64,000 nt of DNA from JBBIRG01 sp964410965 (GTDB lineage: Bacteria > CLD3 > SB21 > JBBIRG01): contig CAYPIY010000008.1 in assembly GCA_964410965.1 (NCBI GenBank), positions 62,001-126,000 of the forward strand, read 5' to 3'. Under the pieces are notes generated by a model. The model saw only the letters and a list, made by a program, of their open reading frames with translations, was not told where the DNA came from and did no database searches. The first letter of the stretch is position 1; each line of letters starts with the position of its first letter. This document shows, piece by piece, positions 52,201-61,201 of this stretch. The position numbers and the translations under genes were made by a program.

Positions 52201-55041
52201 TCTGACGGCAATGGTTCCGGATTTGACCCAACGTAATCGTAAATTGCTGATTTGAGCTCCCTCCGGTAATTCGATGATGGGACTCAAATACCATCCTGCA
52301 GACGCATTAGCAGCTTCATTAAAAGTAAATGGGACATTGATATACGATGAACCATTCCAGTAATCTAATACCAGTGCAGGTAGTTCTGATGCTGATTCTT
52401 TTCTGTAACCGAATTGAACGGATAAATTTGTATATGATGAAGCATTGACACCTTCAATCGCAAATCCGTAAGAACCGGAAGTGCTTGTAAACCATACATT
52501 CGAATTACCTGAAGCACCCGAATAACCAGAAGAGGCATTCGTAATCCGGATATCAGCCGGATTGGCAGCCCCTCCCTGAGTCATTGTGAAATCATCGTTA
52601 TCAAAACCGTTTGCTGATTCATGGTCCGCAAGTGTAACGGTACCGCCGGAATTGCCAATAGTTTCAATAAAAATATTCGTAATATAAAGCACATCAAATG
52701 CCGATGTTGTGTCATCAGAAATTCCGTTACCATTTGTTGTTTTCAAAGTTACATCATTCTCTTTAGTATCCAGTCTCAGATCATTCCAGGTAAATGTTCC
52801 TGAGGATAACATCTGAGATAATCCGGTTGCCGAAGATAATGTTCCGACACCGGCATCACGGGACAAAATAATTGATGAATTGAAATCAATATCTATTTTG
52901 CCAAAATCATCAAGAGTTGAGACTGTAAGAGAAAAATCCTGATCTCTGAATACGGTTGTCGGTTCATTCGAAAAAACCAGTTCCGTAGCCGTTATCTCAA
53001 TCCGGTTGATATCGCCCGCAATGCTGCTTTGCGCCCCGCCTCCGTTGGCCGCGGCAAAACCCGATCCTGTTCCGGATGCCGTCACAGAAGAAACGGTGAA
53101 TTGAAATTGCTGGTTATCGGTTACGGTTGTTGTAAAGCTGACCCGGAGGGTTAAGTCTTTAGTTCCGTTATCGGGAGCGGTAGCGTTGAATCCTGTAAAT
53201 ATGATAGGCGAGCCTGATACGGCAACTTCGGCCAGTTCGGTGCTGCCGTCGTATAAAGCCGCGCGCCCGAGAACTCCCGGGTTCGTGACCGTAAAAGATA
53301 TATCCGTCAGCGTGGTACCCACGGCGTCTGCGTCGGCGCCAGCCCCGCCGTCGCGTATGCGGAATCCGGCAACTTCGATGGATGTTTCCGTTTCCTGGAT
53401 ATCCGCAGATTCCTGGAAAACATGATATCCGATATTCGATGAATATGTGTAGGACGGCGTTTCGATGATATCCGAAGCCGAATTATTGGTGACATTAAAA
53501 GTGTTCGATACCGCTGAAGTTATACTTCCGCTGGCGGCGGTTAAAGAAAGACTGTTTCCCGTCGCGGTATGGGTTAATGTGCTGAAGGTTGCAAGTCCGG
53601 ACGACGGCGCGGCGGTTACCGGAGTTCCGGATAACGTTCCATCAGACGTTATGCTGACATCGGTTGCATAGTCGAGATCTCGGTTGTTATTCGCGTCGGT
53701 TGCCTCAACGGTCACTGCCGGGGACATACTGGCGCCAATCTGAACATTCGACGGTTGCTGAAGAAATAATAATTTTGTCGCTGTGACTTCGATGCGGTTC
53801 GCGTCGCCGGATGGACTGCTTGCCGCTCCGCCCGCGTTGGCCGCGGCAAAAGTCGAACCCGCGCCATCGGCGGTTGCAGACGTAATCGTAAACTGAAACT
53901 GTTGATTATCGGTAACGGTTGAATTAAAACTCGCGCGAAGGCTGAATGTTTTGGTGCCGTTATCCGCCGCGGACAGACCGCTGAGACCGCTGAATGTGAC
54001 TGTGCCTGAACTCACGGCGACTTCGGAAATTTCAATCGATCCGTCATAAATAGCGACCCGCCTGACATTAGCCCAGTTGGAAAGGGAGAATGTTACCGCT
54101 GTCAACGATGTCGCAAGGGCATCGGCATCCGCGGAACCGCCGCCGTCACGAATATCGAACCGTGCGACTTCCAGAGATGAACTGGTAAGATCGGTTTCCT
54201 GATAGGAGGCGTATGTGATGTTGGTTGGCTCGGAAAAGCCGGTGTTGCGGATGATGTCGGAGGAGGAAGAATTACTTGAGGTAAATGTTGCAGATACAGC
54301 AATACTATCAAGTCCAAATTCATCCCTTGAGCCTGAGCCGGAAACATCAGCGCCTGACCATCGAATGTAGAAATATGAACTTGGCGCAATATTTAATCCG
54401 GTAATTGACGTTGATCGGCTAGGCGACGTACTAACCAAAACCCAGCCGTTTGCATCTAAAGCCGCTGGAGAGCTATAATCTAATGCACCGACGGATGTAT
54501 ATGATGCATCATCAGTTGAATATGAAAAATTAAACGAATTGGACCTTGCTTGATCATTTCTAACATATAAATTATAAGCGATACTGAATGAAGTTATATT
54601 TGTACTCCCATTATTGATAATTCTTAATGTTAATGTTCCTGGTGCCCAATCACTTCCCCCGGGTTGAATCATTAAACATGGATTTGATAAGGATTGAGGG
54701 GAACCTGTATATGAATAAATTCCTCCAGTAGTTACAGCAGCGGATGTTGTTCCTCTAGTGTAATCAGTTGTTGCGGTTGTTCTTGTTCCTCCAAATGCTA
54801 AACTCCCATCAGACCATCCTGTGACAGCCCAAGCATTTGAGTTTAATCTTCCCGATGTTGTTGGATTAGGTTCAAAACCCGCTGCAGTAAATGCTGTTGA
54901 AGGATTTGTTCCAACTGTTGTTGGAGTACTCGAATTAAACTCAATCGTAACAGAATTTGAAGCATTTGTCAAACTCACCTGTCCCCATCCCCATTCCCCC
55001 ATCACCATCAACATCATCAATCCGTAAAAAACGCGCCGCAT
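49228..55041 (-). CDS. Very large secreted protein with T9SS sorting domain and three internal repeats
   Basis: 1,937 residues. A signal peptide (about 1-20) leads into a long all-beta, Ser/Thr/Asn-rich protein. Three repeats of about 160 residues (starting DII and ending GDxNRIEVTA) each precede an Ig-like domain (NEPS.... / SLI-KNAGAGTLSS). A region around 1280-1560 looks like a beta-helix (repeated N-rich turns), and the last 85 residues form a T9SS type A sorting domain (LLQNYPNPFNPVTTVVYHLP, VYNVLGQRVKTL-like, GLYIIRM). It should be exported and anchored at the cell surface. Function may be adhesion or matrix. No enzyme motif was seen. Confidence 0.9.
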   Translation of the reverse strand: MRRVFYGLMMLMVMGEWGWGQVSLTNASNSVTIEFNSSTPTTVGTNPSTAFTAAGFEPNPTTSGRLNSNAWAVTGWSDGSLAFGGTRTTATTDYTRGTTSAAVTTGGIYSYTGSPQSLSNPCLMIQPGGSDWAPGTLTLRIINNGSTNITSFSIAYNLYVRNDQARSNSFNFSYSTDDASYTSVGALDYSSPAALDANGWVLVSTSPSRSTSITGLNIAPSSYFYIRWSGADVSGSGSRDEFGLDSIAVSATFTSSNSSSSDIIRNTGFSEPTNITYASYQETDLTSSSLEVARFDIRDGGGSADADALATSLTAVTFSLSNWANVRRVAIYDGSIEISEVAVSSGTVTFSGLSGLSAADNGTKTFSLRASFNSTVTDNQQFQFTITSATADGAGSTFAAANAGGAASSPSGDANRIEVTATKLLFLQQPSNVQIGASMSPAVTVEATDANNNRDLDYATDVSITSDGTLSGTPVTAAPSSGLATFSTLTHTATGNSLSLTAASGSITSAVSNTFNVTNNSASDIIETPSYTYSSNIGYHVFQESADIQETETSIEVAGFRIRDGGAGADADAVGTTLTDISFTVTNPGVLGRAALYDGSTELAEVAVSGSPIIFTGFNATAPDNGTKDLTLRVSFTTTVTDNQQFQFTVSSVTASGTGSGFAAANGGGAQSSIAGDINRIEITATELVFSNEPTTVFRDQDFSLTVSTLDDFGKIDIDFNSSIILSRDAGVGTLSSATGLSQMLSSGTFTWNDLRLDTKENDVTLKTTNGNGISDDTTSAFDVLYITNIFIETIGNSGGTVTLADHESANGFDNDDFTMTQGGAANPADIRITNASSGYSGASGNSNVWFTSTSGSYGFAIEGVNASSYTNLSVQFGYRKESASELPALVLDYWNGSSYINVPFTFNEAANASAGWYLSPIIELPEGAQISNLRLRWVKSGTIAVRIDDIVLKGNAVVTGSSDIIAANNEPSNIAYATYQNAAINSTSDGVRVWSFTIRDGGGSADPDASGTILTGVTFGKGADNGVSSWANTIRRAALFDGTTKISEVSVTGETISFTGMSGSNVTAPDNGSKTLDLYLTFESTVTDNQQFQFKVTSASADGSGSGFAASDAGGAASSITGDRNRIEVTADRLTFFNEPSVAYQNDEFDLTVSATDAFGNVDADVSTSVSLIKNAGAGTLSSTAGLTQTLASGTYSWDDLLWNTIENNVSITSTNTGGLTNDITASFNVVALNLYTWNQSGSASYTVASNWTPNRNTITNTDVLQFNSGTTVTVTNVPTESIGKMIVTNNTTVNLQAGTSGNILTFDGLGSYDLRVYSGSQLNINGSNALTLFLNTNVTASINGSMTFSNAAHKLNAQTANAVRFRSGSALTQATGCTGNIFTNTGTANVAIFESGSKFFSQAGANPFGLSAPSSKVVFQTGSYYVMQQNSAPSLSGRTYANFETDLASFSQSPTGSSLLTVDSLIITQGTLNMNLTGGIHVKGDINVLSGNTLTFSPASANTITFNGTGEQQINGLGTLTFSSNANVTINKSDTLRLLRDVTLNKTLTLTKGIVKLSSGNALTISSSGNSSGGSNSSFVEGRMAKVFPVSGSSQNFQFRSGSRTNIQPVTVTLATVSGSAVTITSEQVNANPFNAVSSNINAATIDNISGVRYWNITKSGGSFTNAQVTLTYVSTFGNSDSVQLGSELRVAQLDGSNVWQTIGGTGSANWAGTITSNTFSDFLGGVFTFADALGGGDITLPVELAFFRLLACENEHRLTISWRTESEINNAYFLVQRMNEEKGFETIAQIRGQGSKTGATDYEYTDDDIQIGDTLSYRLADVAYDGSVTYHPAKSIIVHLPTEYRLLQNYPNPFNPVTTVVYHLPEASDVILTIYNVLGQRVKTLVDVKQQKAGVYRFQWNGLSDSGVRTGSGLYIIRMHTGKHTQTRKMLYMK
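51650..54262 (-). repeat. Three internal protein repeats of the T9SS cargo gene
   Basis: Copies at about 54262-53785, 53478-53000 and 52152-51650. Each carries an opening DII...(S)NI.YA.YQ, then FxIRDGGxxADxDA, NGTKxxxLRxSF, VTDNQQFQF and GDxNRIEVTA. They encode the repeated modules of the surface protein; the boundaries are read from the protein sequence. Confidence 0.8.
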
Positions 55042-55594
55042 ATATTATACTCCGGAAATAAAATAGAACATTATATTTAGTGAATCATTACCTGTATATT
55101 AACTTTATTTTACCTTTTTTATTCAGAAAAAGTGTATGAAATATCCGCTGATGATTCCGCACCATCAGATTAATTACATTCAAAAAATATTATGAGATAC
55201 TTTTTGCGGCAGATCCTTTCAATCAGAACAAAAAACCAATTATTAGACTAATTGGCTTCTTTTCTTCCGGGCATAGCCCTCTGTACCGGCGGGAAAAAAG
55301 AGGGTTATTATATAATAAATATACCGCGTTTTCAATAAAAAAGTTGTTTTTTGTGAAGGTAATGAAAATTGATGGAAATACAGGATTTCTCGCCGCCTGC
55401 GGCGTCTCGAAATGACAAAGCGGGTTGTCATTTCGAGCCCGGATAAAATCCGAACGAGAAATCTTTTATTATAGCTGATAAATCGATTATTATTCTTTAA
55501 AATACTACTTCCGAAATCGGATGTCTTGTTTAAACAAATTTAAAATAACAAACGATAATTAACTAATTTTTAGTTATCTTTATTATTCTGGATA
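55042..55594. other. Intergenic region, about 550 bp, with a dispersed palindromic repeat
   Basis: No gene is credible. It holds the promoter side of the surface-protein gene and the palindromic element at 55384-55463. The remainder is AT-rich. Confidence 0.6.
55384..55463. repeat. Inverted repeat with TGTCATTTCGAG core (dispersed-element type)
   Basis: An outer arm pair GATTTCTCG (55384-55392) / CGAGAAATC (55455-55463) and an inner pair CTCGAAATGACAA (55406-55418) / TTGTCATTTCGAG (55425-55437) with a 6-bp spacer. The core resembles the 'TGTCATTTCGAGC...GAGAAATCT' elements scattered in many Bacteroidota-related genomes. Confidence 0.75.
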
Positions 55595-56653
55595 TCAGAA
55601 CAGCCGGAATTTTTCCTTTAAATTCCCGATCGACCGGCCGATCACCTCATAATTATTCTTCTGATATCCACCGGACAGCAGCATGACAATCGGTACACCC
55701 TCCATCAGCGCGTGACGGAATACTTTTTCATCCCGCTGAATCACGCCGCCGGCGGTAATATTCATACGCCCAAGGGGATCGCCTTCAAGAATATCCGTGC
55801 CCGCGTTATAAATCACCATATCAGGCTTGAACTGATCAAACGCCTCATTCAGATGAAAATCCAGCTGGGCAAGGTATTTTTCGCTTCCGGTACCCGGCTC
55901 GAGTTCGCCTTTGATGGCAATCGCTTTTTCCGCCAGCGTATCATTCGGGTAAATTTTAAAATTATACATATCCACGATAAACACGTCCGGATCGCCCAGG
56001 AAATCCCGTTCATGCCCGTTGCCCTGGTGAGCGTCGAGGTCAATGATCATGAATTTCCGGAACATCGGGTGGTGCTTTTTCATGTAATGGACGATCAGCG
56101 TAATGTCGGCGTAAATGCAGAATCCTCCGCCCTCCGTTTTCGTCGCGTGATGATACCCGCCGCCAAGATTGACCGCCCATCCTTTTTTTGCGGCCATTGT
56201 CGCCGCGAGCACACTTCCACCCGTCGCGTACAGCATCGGCACCAGGACTTTCTTGCGCGTCAGAAATGACGGGAAATAGGACAGAAACCCGAGCTCGGCG
56301 TATTCCGCGACCGTCTCCGAATGATTCAGCGTGTCCAGGTACCACTGCGGATGAACCAGCAGTAGATCAGCGTCCGACGGGACTCCCGGCTCAATGAACT
56401 GATCCTCGCGGACAATGTTATGTTCAACGAGGTAATTCTTAGTCTTGCTGTATTTCCGGGAATCAAAAGGATGAAAGCGCTCCAGCCCGAAAAATGTAAT
56501 ATCGTAATGATCCGAATAGACAACCGGGATTTGTCCTTCGCTCATGGAGAATTCTTTAAAATTCATTTCCTGTACGGACACCGGCCAGAATACGCATCCG
56601 GCAAGACTTCCGATCATAACAATGAGAAATGTTAAAAATATTTTCTTTTTCAT
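55595..56653 (-). CDS. Class IV-like histone-deacetylase homologue with lipoprotein signal
   Basis: 352 residues. Residues 1-19 are a lipoprotein signal with LAGC (Cys20). The rest is an arginase/deacetylase fold close to class IV (HDAC11-like) proteins: NLGGGYHHA (catalytic His pair), GFCIYADI, DLDAHQGNG, YNAGTDILEGDPLG and LSGGY (transition-state Tyr region). All active-site residues are kept. Bacterial HDAC-like enzymes act on acetylpolyamines, acetoin or other amides, usually in the cytoplasm; here the signal places it outside the inner membrane. The substrate is unknown. Confidence 0.9.
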   Translation of the reverse strand: MKKKIFLTFLIVMIGSLAGCVFWPVSVQEMNFKEFSMSEGQIPVVYSDHYDITFFGLERFHPFDSRKYSKTKNYLVEHNIVREDQFIEPGVPSDADLLLVHPQWYLDTLNHSETVAEYAELGFLSYFPSFLTRKKVLVPMLYATGGSVLAATMAAKKGWAVNLGGGYHHATKTEGGGFCIYADITLIVHYMKKHHPMFRKFMIIDLDAHQGNGHERDFLGDPDVFIVDMYNFKIYPNDTLAEKAIAIKGELEPGTGSEKYLAQLDFHLNEAFDQFKPDMVIYNAGTDILEGDPLGRMNITAGGVIQRDEKVFRHALMEGVPIVMLLSGGYQKNNYEVIGRSIGNLKEKFRLF

Positions 56654-56778
56654 GCGTTAAAGTCCGCTTTTTAAATTATCCAATATGTTTAATTTGCAAC
56701 TCATACAGAAATTATTTCTTCACATAATTATGGTTTAACGGTAAGAATCACGATATGTGTTCATCATATATAAATCCT

Positions 56779-57243
56779 TCATCCCTGAAAAATGAAATCA
56801 ACTTCATAGAGATCATAATGCGCCTTCTTCATTCCAAGTTTTTCATACACATCTTTTGCGACGGCGTTAGACTGATCAACATACAGCCGAATCCCTTTAA
56901 TATCTGTGTTATTGCGGCTCTCCCGCAAAATATATTCATACAAAGCCTTGTAAATACCTTTGCCGCGGTGTTCCGGCAAAACATATACGCTTTGAATCCA
57001 CCAGAACAACCCGTCGCGCCAATCCGTCCATTCATACGTGATCATCAGTTGTCCCAGCGGCCGGTTTTCTGAATACGCCAGCAGGTAAAACCCGTATTCA
57101 TCATGTTCCAGTAACCTGCGGACACCTGATTCGGCAATCTTCGGATCAAGGATTTTTTTTTCGGTTTCAAGTGCCATCGCGCGATTGAAAGATACAATCG
57201 TATTCAGATCTTCTTTTCCTGCTTTACGGATTTTCACAGTCAT
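56779..57243 (-). CDS. GNAT-family N-acetyltransferase
   Basis: 154 residues from ATG 57243; the frame is open for 57 more codons but those overlap the exporter gene. Contains the acetyl-CoA motif VYVLPEHRGKGIYKALYEYI and the C-terminal LYVDQSNAVAKDVYEKLGM. It acetylates an unknown amine. It lies 11 bp after the LysE-type gene, suggesting the exported compound and the acetylated one may be related. Substrate not predictable. Confidence 0.9.
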   Translation of the reverse strand: MTVKIRKAGKEDLNTIVSFNRAMALETEKKILDPKIAESGVRRLLEHDEYGFYLLAYSENRPLGQLMITYEWTDWRDGLFWWIQSVYVLPEHRGKGIYKALYEYILRESRNNTDIKGIRLYVDQSNAVAKDVYEKLGMKKAHYDLYEVDFIFQG

Positions 57244-57254
57244 TACTTTCTTTT

Positions 57255-58088
57255 TCAGTGATACGTAAGAAATAAAAAATAAATTGATTTGCCGGTCAAA
57301 TACAGCCCGAACCCGGTCATGAACAGGCCAAGAATTTTTATCATCACATTGATCGTGGATATTTTCAGTATTTGCCTGTTTTTCCTCAGAAACAGCGAAT
57401 AGGAATAAAACCATACAATCGTGCCCAGCGCCAGGCTCAGGGCATAAGCAAGGCTGATGAATAAAGGAAAATATTCGCCGGCGGATGTTGTGTCTTGGTT
57501 ACCGGGAACCGTCTTTATCGTATCACCGGAATGCGCCGTTGTCTCGGGCATCTGATGAAGTTTCAGATTATCTTCATAATGCCTGACTACGTTAACATTA
57601 TCATTCAGCTGGCGGTCAATTCCCCCGATATCAAATCCTAAGGACGCGACAAATGACAGTATCACAAATGAGGATACAAGCCATCCTATGAACAACGAAG
57701 GATTGAGAAAATTCAGCATGAACCCGGTCCAGAACGCGCCGTGATGCTGAATTTTCTCATTAACTCCGGCCTGACCGGACTGTTCAAGGGGAATCTTTGA
57801 TTTGGCCATCCTGAACCCGATTAGTATGACAAAAATTCCGCCTATCAAAAAGATATATGGTATCCATCCATAATATGACCGGTAAAGCTGGGTCAGACCG
57901 TAAACGGCGGCGAAACAATAAATAAAATCAATCACCGCGGCGCCCGTGGCCGCTAGTGTGCAATATTTTACCCTGCCCTTGAGTCCGTGCGACGTGATAT
58001 AAATGCTCACCGGCCCCGCGACAGGAATCGTCAGGACAATGCCTGTCAGCAATCCTACGACAGATACGGTTATGAGGCTTGTAATCAT
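57255..58088 (-). CDS. LysE-family exporter
   Basis: 277 residues with about six hydrophobic segments and the family start TIPVAGPVSIYITSHGLKGR. A soluble stretch of about 50 residues (about 165-212, rich in Asp, Asn, Thr) is inserted between the two halves, which is larger than usual. Exporters of this family move amino acids or related compounds. It is followed by a GNAT gene. Confidence 0.85.
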   Translation of the reverse strand: MITSLITVSVVGLLTGIVLTIPVAGPVSIYITSHGLKGRVKYCTLAATGAAVIDFIYCFAAVYGLTQLYRSYYGWIPYIFLIGGIFVILIGFRMAKSKIPLEQSGQAGVNEKIQHHGAFWTGFMLNFLNPSLFIGWLVSSFVILSFVASLGFDIGGIDRQLNDNVNVVRHYEDNLKLHQMPETTAHSGDTIKTVPGNQDTTSAGEYFPLFISLAYALSLALGTIVWFYSYSLFLRKNRQILKISTINVMIKILGLFMTGFGLYLTGKSIYFLFLTYH

Positions 58089-58131
58089 GAAGGGTTCTTA
58101 ACGTGTCCTCAGCGTGTACCGTGGAAATAAT

Positions 58132-59055
58132 TTAATGAAACGTCGGAAAATATTTTGTCCGGTAAATCCTGTCAAACCACCGGTTAGTGTAAACATAAAG
58201 CGCGGCGCTCATGATCAATCCGGCGATGACATCGATGACATAATGATAAAAGCAGAACATCGTAGAAAAAATGAGTCCTGTAATAAACGGAAACAACAGC
58301 CAGAATACAATTTTACTGTAACGGTAAGCATAACACAGCACCATAAAGGCAATCGCGACATGCGAGCTCGGAAACGCCGCGCCAGGCTTTTCCGCGACGG
58401 AATATATCCAGTTCATGGTCTGCGTAAACCAGCCCCCGTCTTGAAACCGACCAGCCCGCAGTGGAATCGGGCCCTCGGCCGGAATAAAAATATACAAGAA
58501 ATAACAAATATAAAATGTAATTGAGATTCCGAATAATATCCTCAGGAATTCGCCGTCCCGTGTCAGGTATATATATATTCCAAAACCTAACGGCAGTAGA
58601 TAATAGGAGAAATAACACATGTGCAGGAATTCATTGAGATAATAATTATTCAGATGTTCATAAAGCCATATATTAGGCTGAACGCCGAACACCGCGATGT
58701 CGATATCCTGAAAAAAAGGATCCCAGAAACCCTGAAACACCACCTGGTTCAGTTCACCGGAGGTCATATAAAAGTAAGTGAACAATAACACCGGATACCA
58801 GTGATGAATGATTCTCAGAACCATGAAACGACTTCCGGCAAAAAACCTGAGTATGAACAGCGCAAGCCCGAAAATAACGAGATGGATTCTCAGATACTCC
58901 GCCCATCCATCAATCCGAGCCTTGAAAAGAACGATGATCGCCGTTATAATACCCAGATAAATAATAAAAGCCCAGTCGATGGAATTCGCGAAATGGAATA
59001 TTCGATCAACTGTTCTGTGAAATTTTCTTATGAGAGATCCTATCAAAGAAATCAT
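58132..59055 (-). CDS. PAP2-family membrane phosphatase/phosphotransferase, AUR1-like
   Basis: 307 residues from ATG 59055; longer frames overlap the upstream SDR gene. Multi-spanning with the PAP2 motifs FPSSHVAIA and YHYVIDVIAGL. The first PAP2 motif is not obvious, as in the AUR1/inositol phosphorylceramide synthase branch. It could dephosphorylate a lipid or transfer a head group. It is 22 bp after the SDR gene, in one transcript with it and the acyltransferase. Confidence 0.8.
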   Translation of the reverse strand: MISLIGSLIRKFHRTVDRIFHFANSIDWAFIIYLGIITAIIVLFKARIDGWAEYLRIHLVIFGLALFILRFFAGSRFMVLRIIHHWYPVLLFTYFYMTSGELNQVVFQGFWDPFFQDIDIAVFGVQPNIWLYEHLNNYYLNEFLHMCYFSYYLLPLGFGIYIYLTRDGEFLRILFGISITFYICYFLYIFIPAEGPIPLRAGRFQDGGWFTQTMNWIYSVAEKPGAAFPSSHVAIAFMVLCYAYRYSKIVFWLLFPFITGLIFSTMFCFYHYVIDVIAGLIMSAALYVYTNRWFDRIYRTKYFPTFH

Positions 59056-59077
59056 CAATATATTTTCATCCTGCCGG

Positions 59078-60058
59078 TTATAACCATCCCGCGCTCCGGT
59101 ACCATTCATAAGTTTCCCTGCAGCCGCGGCTGAAATCATATTCACTGCTGAACCGCAGTTCATTCCTGATTTTCTGACTTGAGCAAGTCCACGCTTTTTG
59201 TTTAAGCTCAATGATTTTCTGACGGTTCAGTAAAGCGGGTTTTTTCGAGAATGAGGCGAAGGACTCAGCCAGATAAGCCCATACGGTCACTTTCCATTGC
59301 GGTATAAACAGCGGTATCGTCCAAGTGTTCATGACCGATTTGATGATCGAACTGATATCGCTCCAGGAATACACATTGCCGTCGTCTATAAAATAAGTTT
59401 GACCCGCGCTCTGCGGTTTTTCAGCGGCCAGTATAATCGCGCTGACAAGATCCTTCACATAAATAATGCTGAGGAATTTTTCTTTCAGTCCGATGCGGGG
59501 CTTGAGATGATGGCTGATCAGTTTGAAATAAAAAAAAATATCCTTTTCCCTTGGCCCGTAAACCGCGGGAGGCCTGATGATTGCGACCGGCAGATACTGA
59601 CTGTATTCCTTCGCATACTTCTCGCCTTCCCATTTGCTTTTGCCGTAAAACGTCAGCGGAGAGGGAGGGTCGGATTCCGTTCTCGGCTTATTCAATTCTG
59701 ACGGACCCGCGGCGGCAAGACTGCTGACATGAACGATCTTTTTAACGCCCGGATTGGCTTCCCGGCAGGCTTCGAATAAAATCCGGCTTGAATCGGCGTT
59801 GACTCTGTAATATTCGGATTCCTTTTTCGCTTTCGTCAGTCCGCTGAGATGAAAGATCCACTCCGCATCGCGGACGGCTGATTTCATTTCGTCTTGGTCA
59901 TTCATATCCGCGTAACAAAATCCGATACGAAGACCTTTCAGCCAGCTGAGATCGCTTGTTTTGCGGACTATACAGGTCACGTCATGTCCCCGGCGTACAA
60001 GTTCCTCCGCGAGATGGCTCCCGACAAATCCTGAAGCGCCGGTCAACAGTGTTTTCAA
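59078..60058 (-). CDS. Extended short-chain dehydrogenase (NAD-dependent epimerase/dehydratase type)
   Basis: 326 residues. Rossmann motif TGASGFVGSHLAEEL at the N terminus and the catalytic YGKSKWEGE (Tyr-x3-Lys) are present, as is HVSSLAAAGPS. Fits the extended SDR family, which includes 3-beta-hydroxysteroid-type and ceramide reductases (CerR of Caulobacter). The gene lies 15 bp after the acyltransferase and 22 bp before the PAP2 gene. Confidence 0.88.
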   Translation of the reverse strand: MKTLLTGASGFVGSHLAEELVRRGHDVTCIVRKTSDLSWLKGLRIGFCYADMNDQDEMKSAVRDAEWIFHLSGLTKAKKESEYYRVNADSSRILFEACREANPGVKKIVHVSSLAAAGPSELNKPRTESDPPSPLTFYGKSKWEGEKYAKEYSQYLPVAIIRPPAVYGPREKDIFFYFKLISHHLKPRIGLKEKFLSIIYVKDLVSAIILAAEKPQSAGQTYFIDDGNVYSWSDISSIIKSVMNTWTIPLFIPQWKVTVWAYLAESFASFSKKPALLNRQKIIELKQKAWTCSSQKIRNELRFSSEYDFSRGCRETYEWYRSAGWL

Positions 60059-60073
60059 AACTGCGATCCTATT

Positions 60074-61201
60074 CTATCCGATGGATTTTTCATAGATGCG
60101 GTAGGTTTTATAGACCCGCCCGCCAAGGCGTTCGATGGGCCGGACTATTGCGATGTTGTCCTCAAGCACCCAGGACATTTCCGCCCAGTTATATCCTTTT
60201 TTCATGCCGTCGACAAAATTGTGATAATTCAGTGCGACGTCCAAGCCGAGGTTGCGGTACTCCTTCAGAATACCGAATGTAATCACGCGGATCCTGTGGA
60301 TTTTTCCTGGGCGTGTATGCCACAATAATTTAAGCAAACCAAACGGAAAAAGCCGTCCGTTGCGGATCTTGATCAGCGCCTGGTTCATGTCCGGAAGGGA
60401 CAATGAAAATCCGACGGGTGTGCCTTTGTGCTCGGCGAAAAAGATGATATCCGGATCGAGAACATTTTTCATTTCTTTCGCGAGATGATCGAATTCCGCC
60501 TCAGTCAGCGGCACGAATCCCCAGTTCTTCTCCCATGCGGCATTATAAATACGTTTGACGATGCCGATATCCTCGTCGTATTTATCCTTCCTGAAAGGGC
60601 GAATCGTGAAATTGCCGCGTTTCAGGATCAGTTCCGTTCCGCGAACCAGTCTTTCCGGAACGCCCTGCGAATCATCGACGCATAACGCATAGAGGTCTTT
60701 GGCTTTTGTAAACCCGTAACCTTCGATGAGACCGGCATAATATTCGGGATTGTAAGGCATCAGAATGACAGGCGGACTGTCGAATCCTTCAACCAGAAGC
60801 CCGTATTCTTCATTACTGGAAAAACTGGCCGGTCCGTACACGACCGTCATTCCTTTTTCGCGAATGAAGCTTTCGGCTGCCCGGAATAATAGGTTTGCCG
60901 CATTCTGATCGTTGATACACTCAAAACATCCGAAGAATCCCGCTTTTTCCAGGTGGAATTCATTATAATTGTGATTTACTACAGCCGAGATCCGGCCTAT
61001 CATTTCCCGGTTCCTGTAAAGCCCGTATAGGCGCACATCGGCATGACGGTAAAACGGATTCAGTTCAGGATTAAAAAACCGTTTTCGCTCGGTGATCAGG
61101 GGAGGCACCCACAAGGGATCGTCAGCATAGATTGTCCACGGCTGGCGGATAAACCGGTATAGTTCATTCGGACTGTCAATCAATTTAATTTCCATATGCA
61201 T
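60074..61201 (-). CDS. GNAT-fold acyltransferase of unknown substrate (possible ceramide-synthase type)
   Basis: 375 residues. A family I know only as uncharacterised GNAT-like proteins, with the start YADDPLWVPPLITERKRFFN, then NPFYRHADVRLY, GRISAVVNHNYNEFH, GFFGCFECIND and VYGPASFSSNEEYGLL. Two GNAT-like halves are likely. Similar genes lie next to lipid genes; a bacterial ceramide synthase role is inferred from its operon with an extended SDR and an AUR1-like PAP2 gene. Met1 at 61201 or Met3 at 61195 may be the start; GGGA precedes both. Confidence 0.7.
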   Translation of the reverse strand: MHMEIKLIDSPNELYRFIRQPWTIYADDPLWVPPLITERKRFFNPELNPFYRHADVRLYGLYRNREMIGRISAVVNHNYNEFHLEKAGFFGCFECINDQNAANLLFRAAESFIREKGMTVVYGPASFSSNEEYGLLVEGFDSPPVILMPYNPEYYAGLIEGYGFTKAKDLYALCVDDSQGVPERLVRGTELILKRGNFTIRPFRKDKYDEDIGIVKRIYNAAWEKNWGFVPLTEAEFDHLAKEMKNVLDPDIIFFAEHKGTPVGFSLSLPDMNQALIKIRNGRLFPFGLLKLLWHTRPGKIHRIRVITFGILKEYRNLGLDVALNYHNFVDGMKKGYNWAEMSWVLEDNIAIVRPIERLGGRVYKTYRIYEKSIG

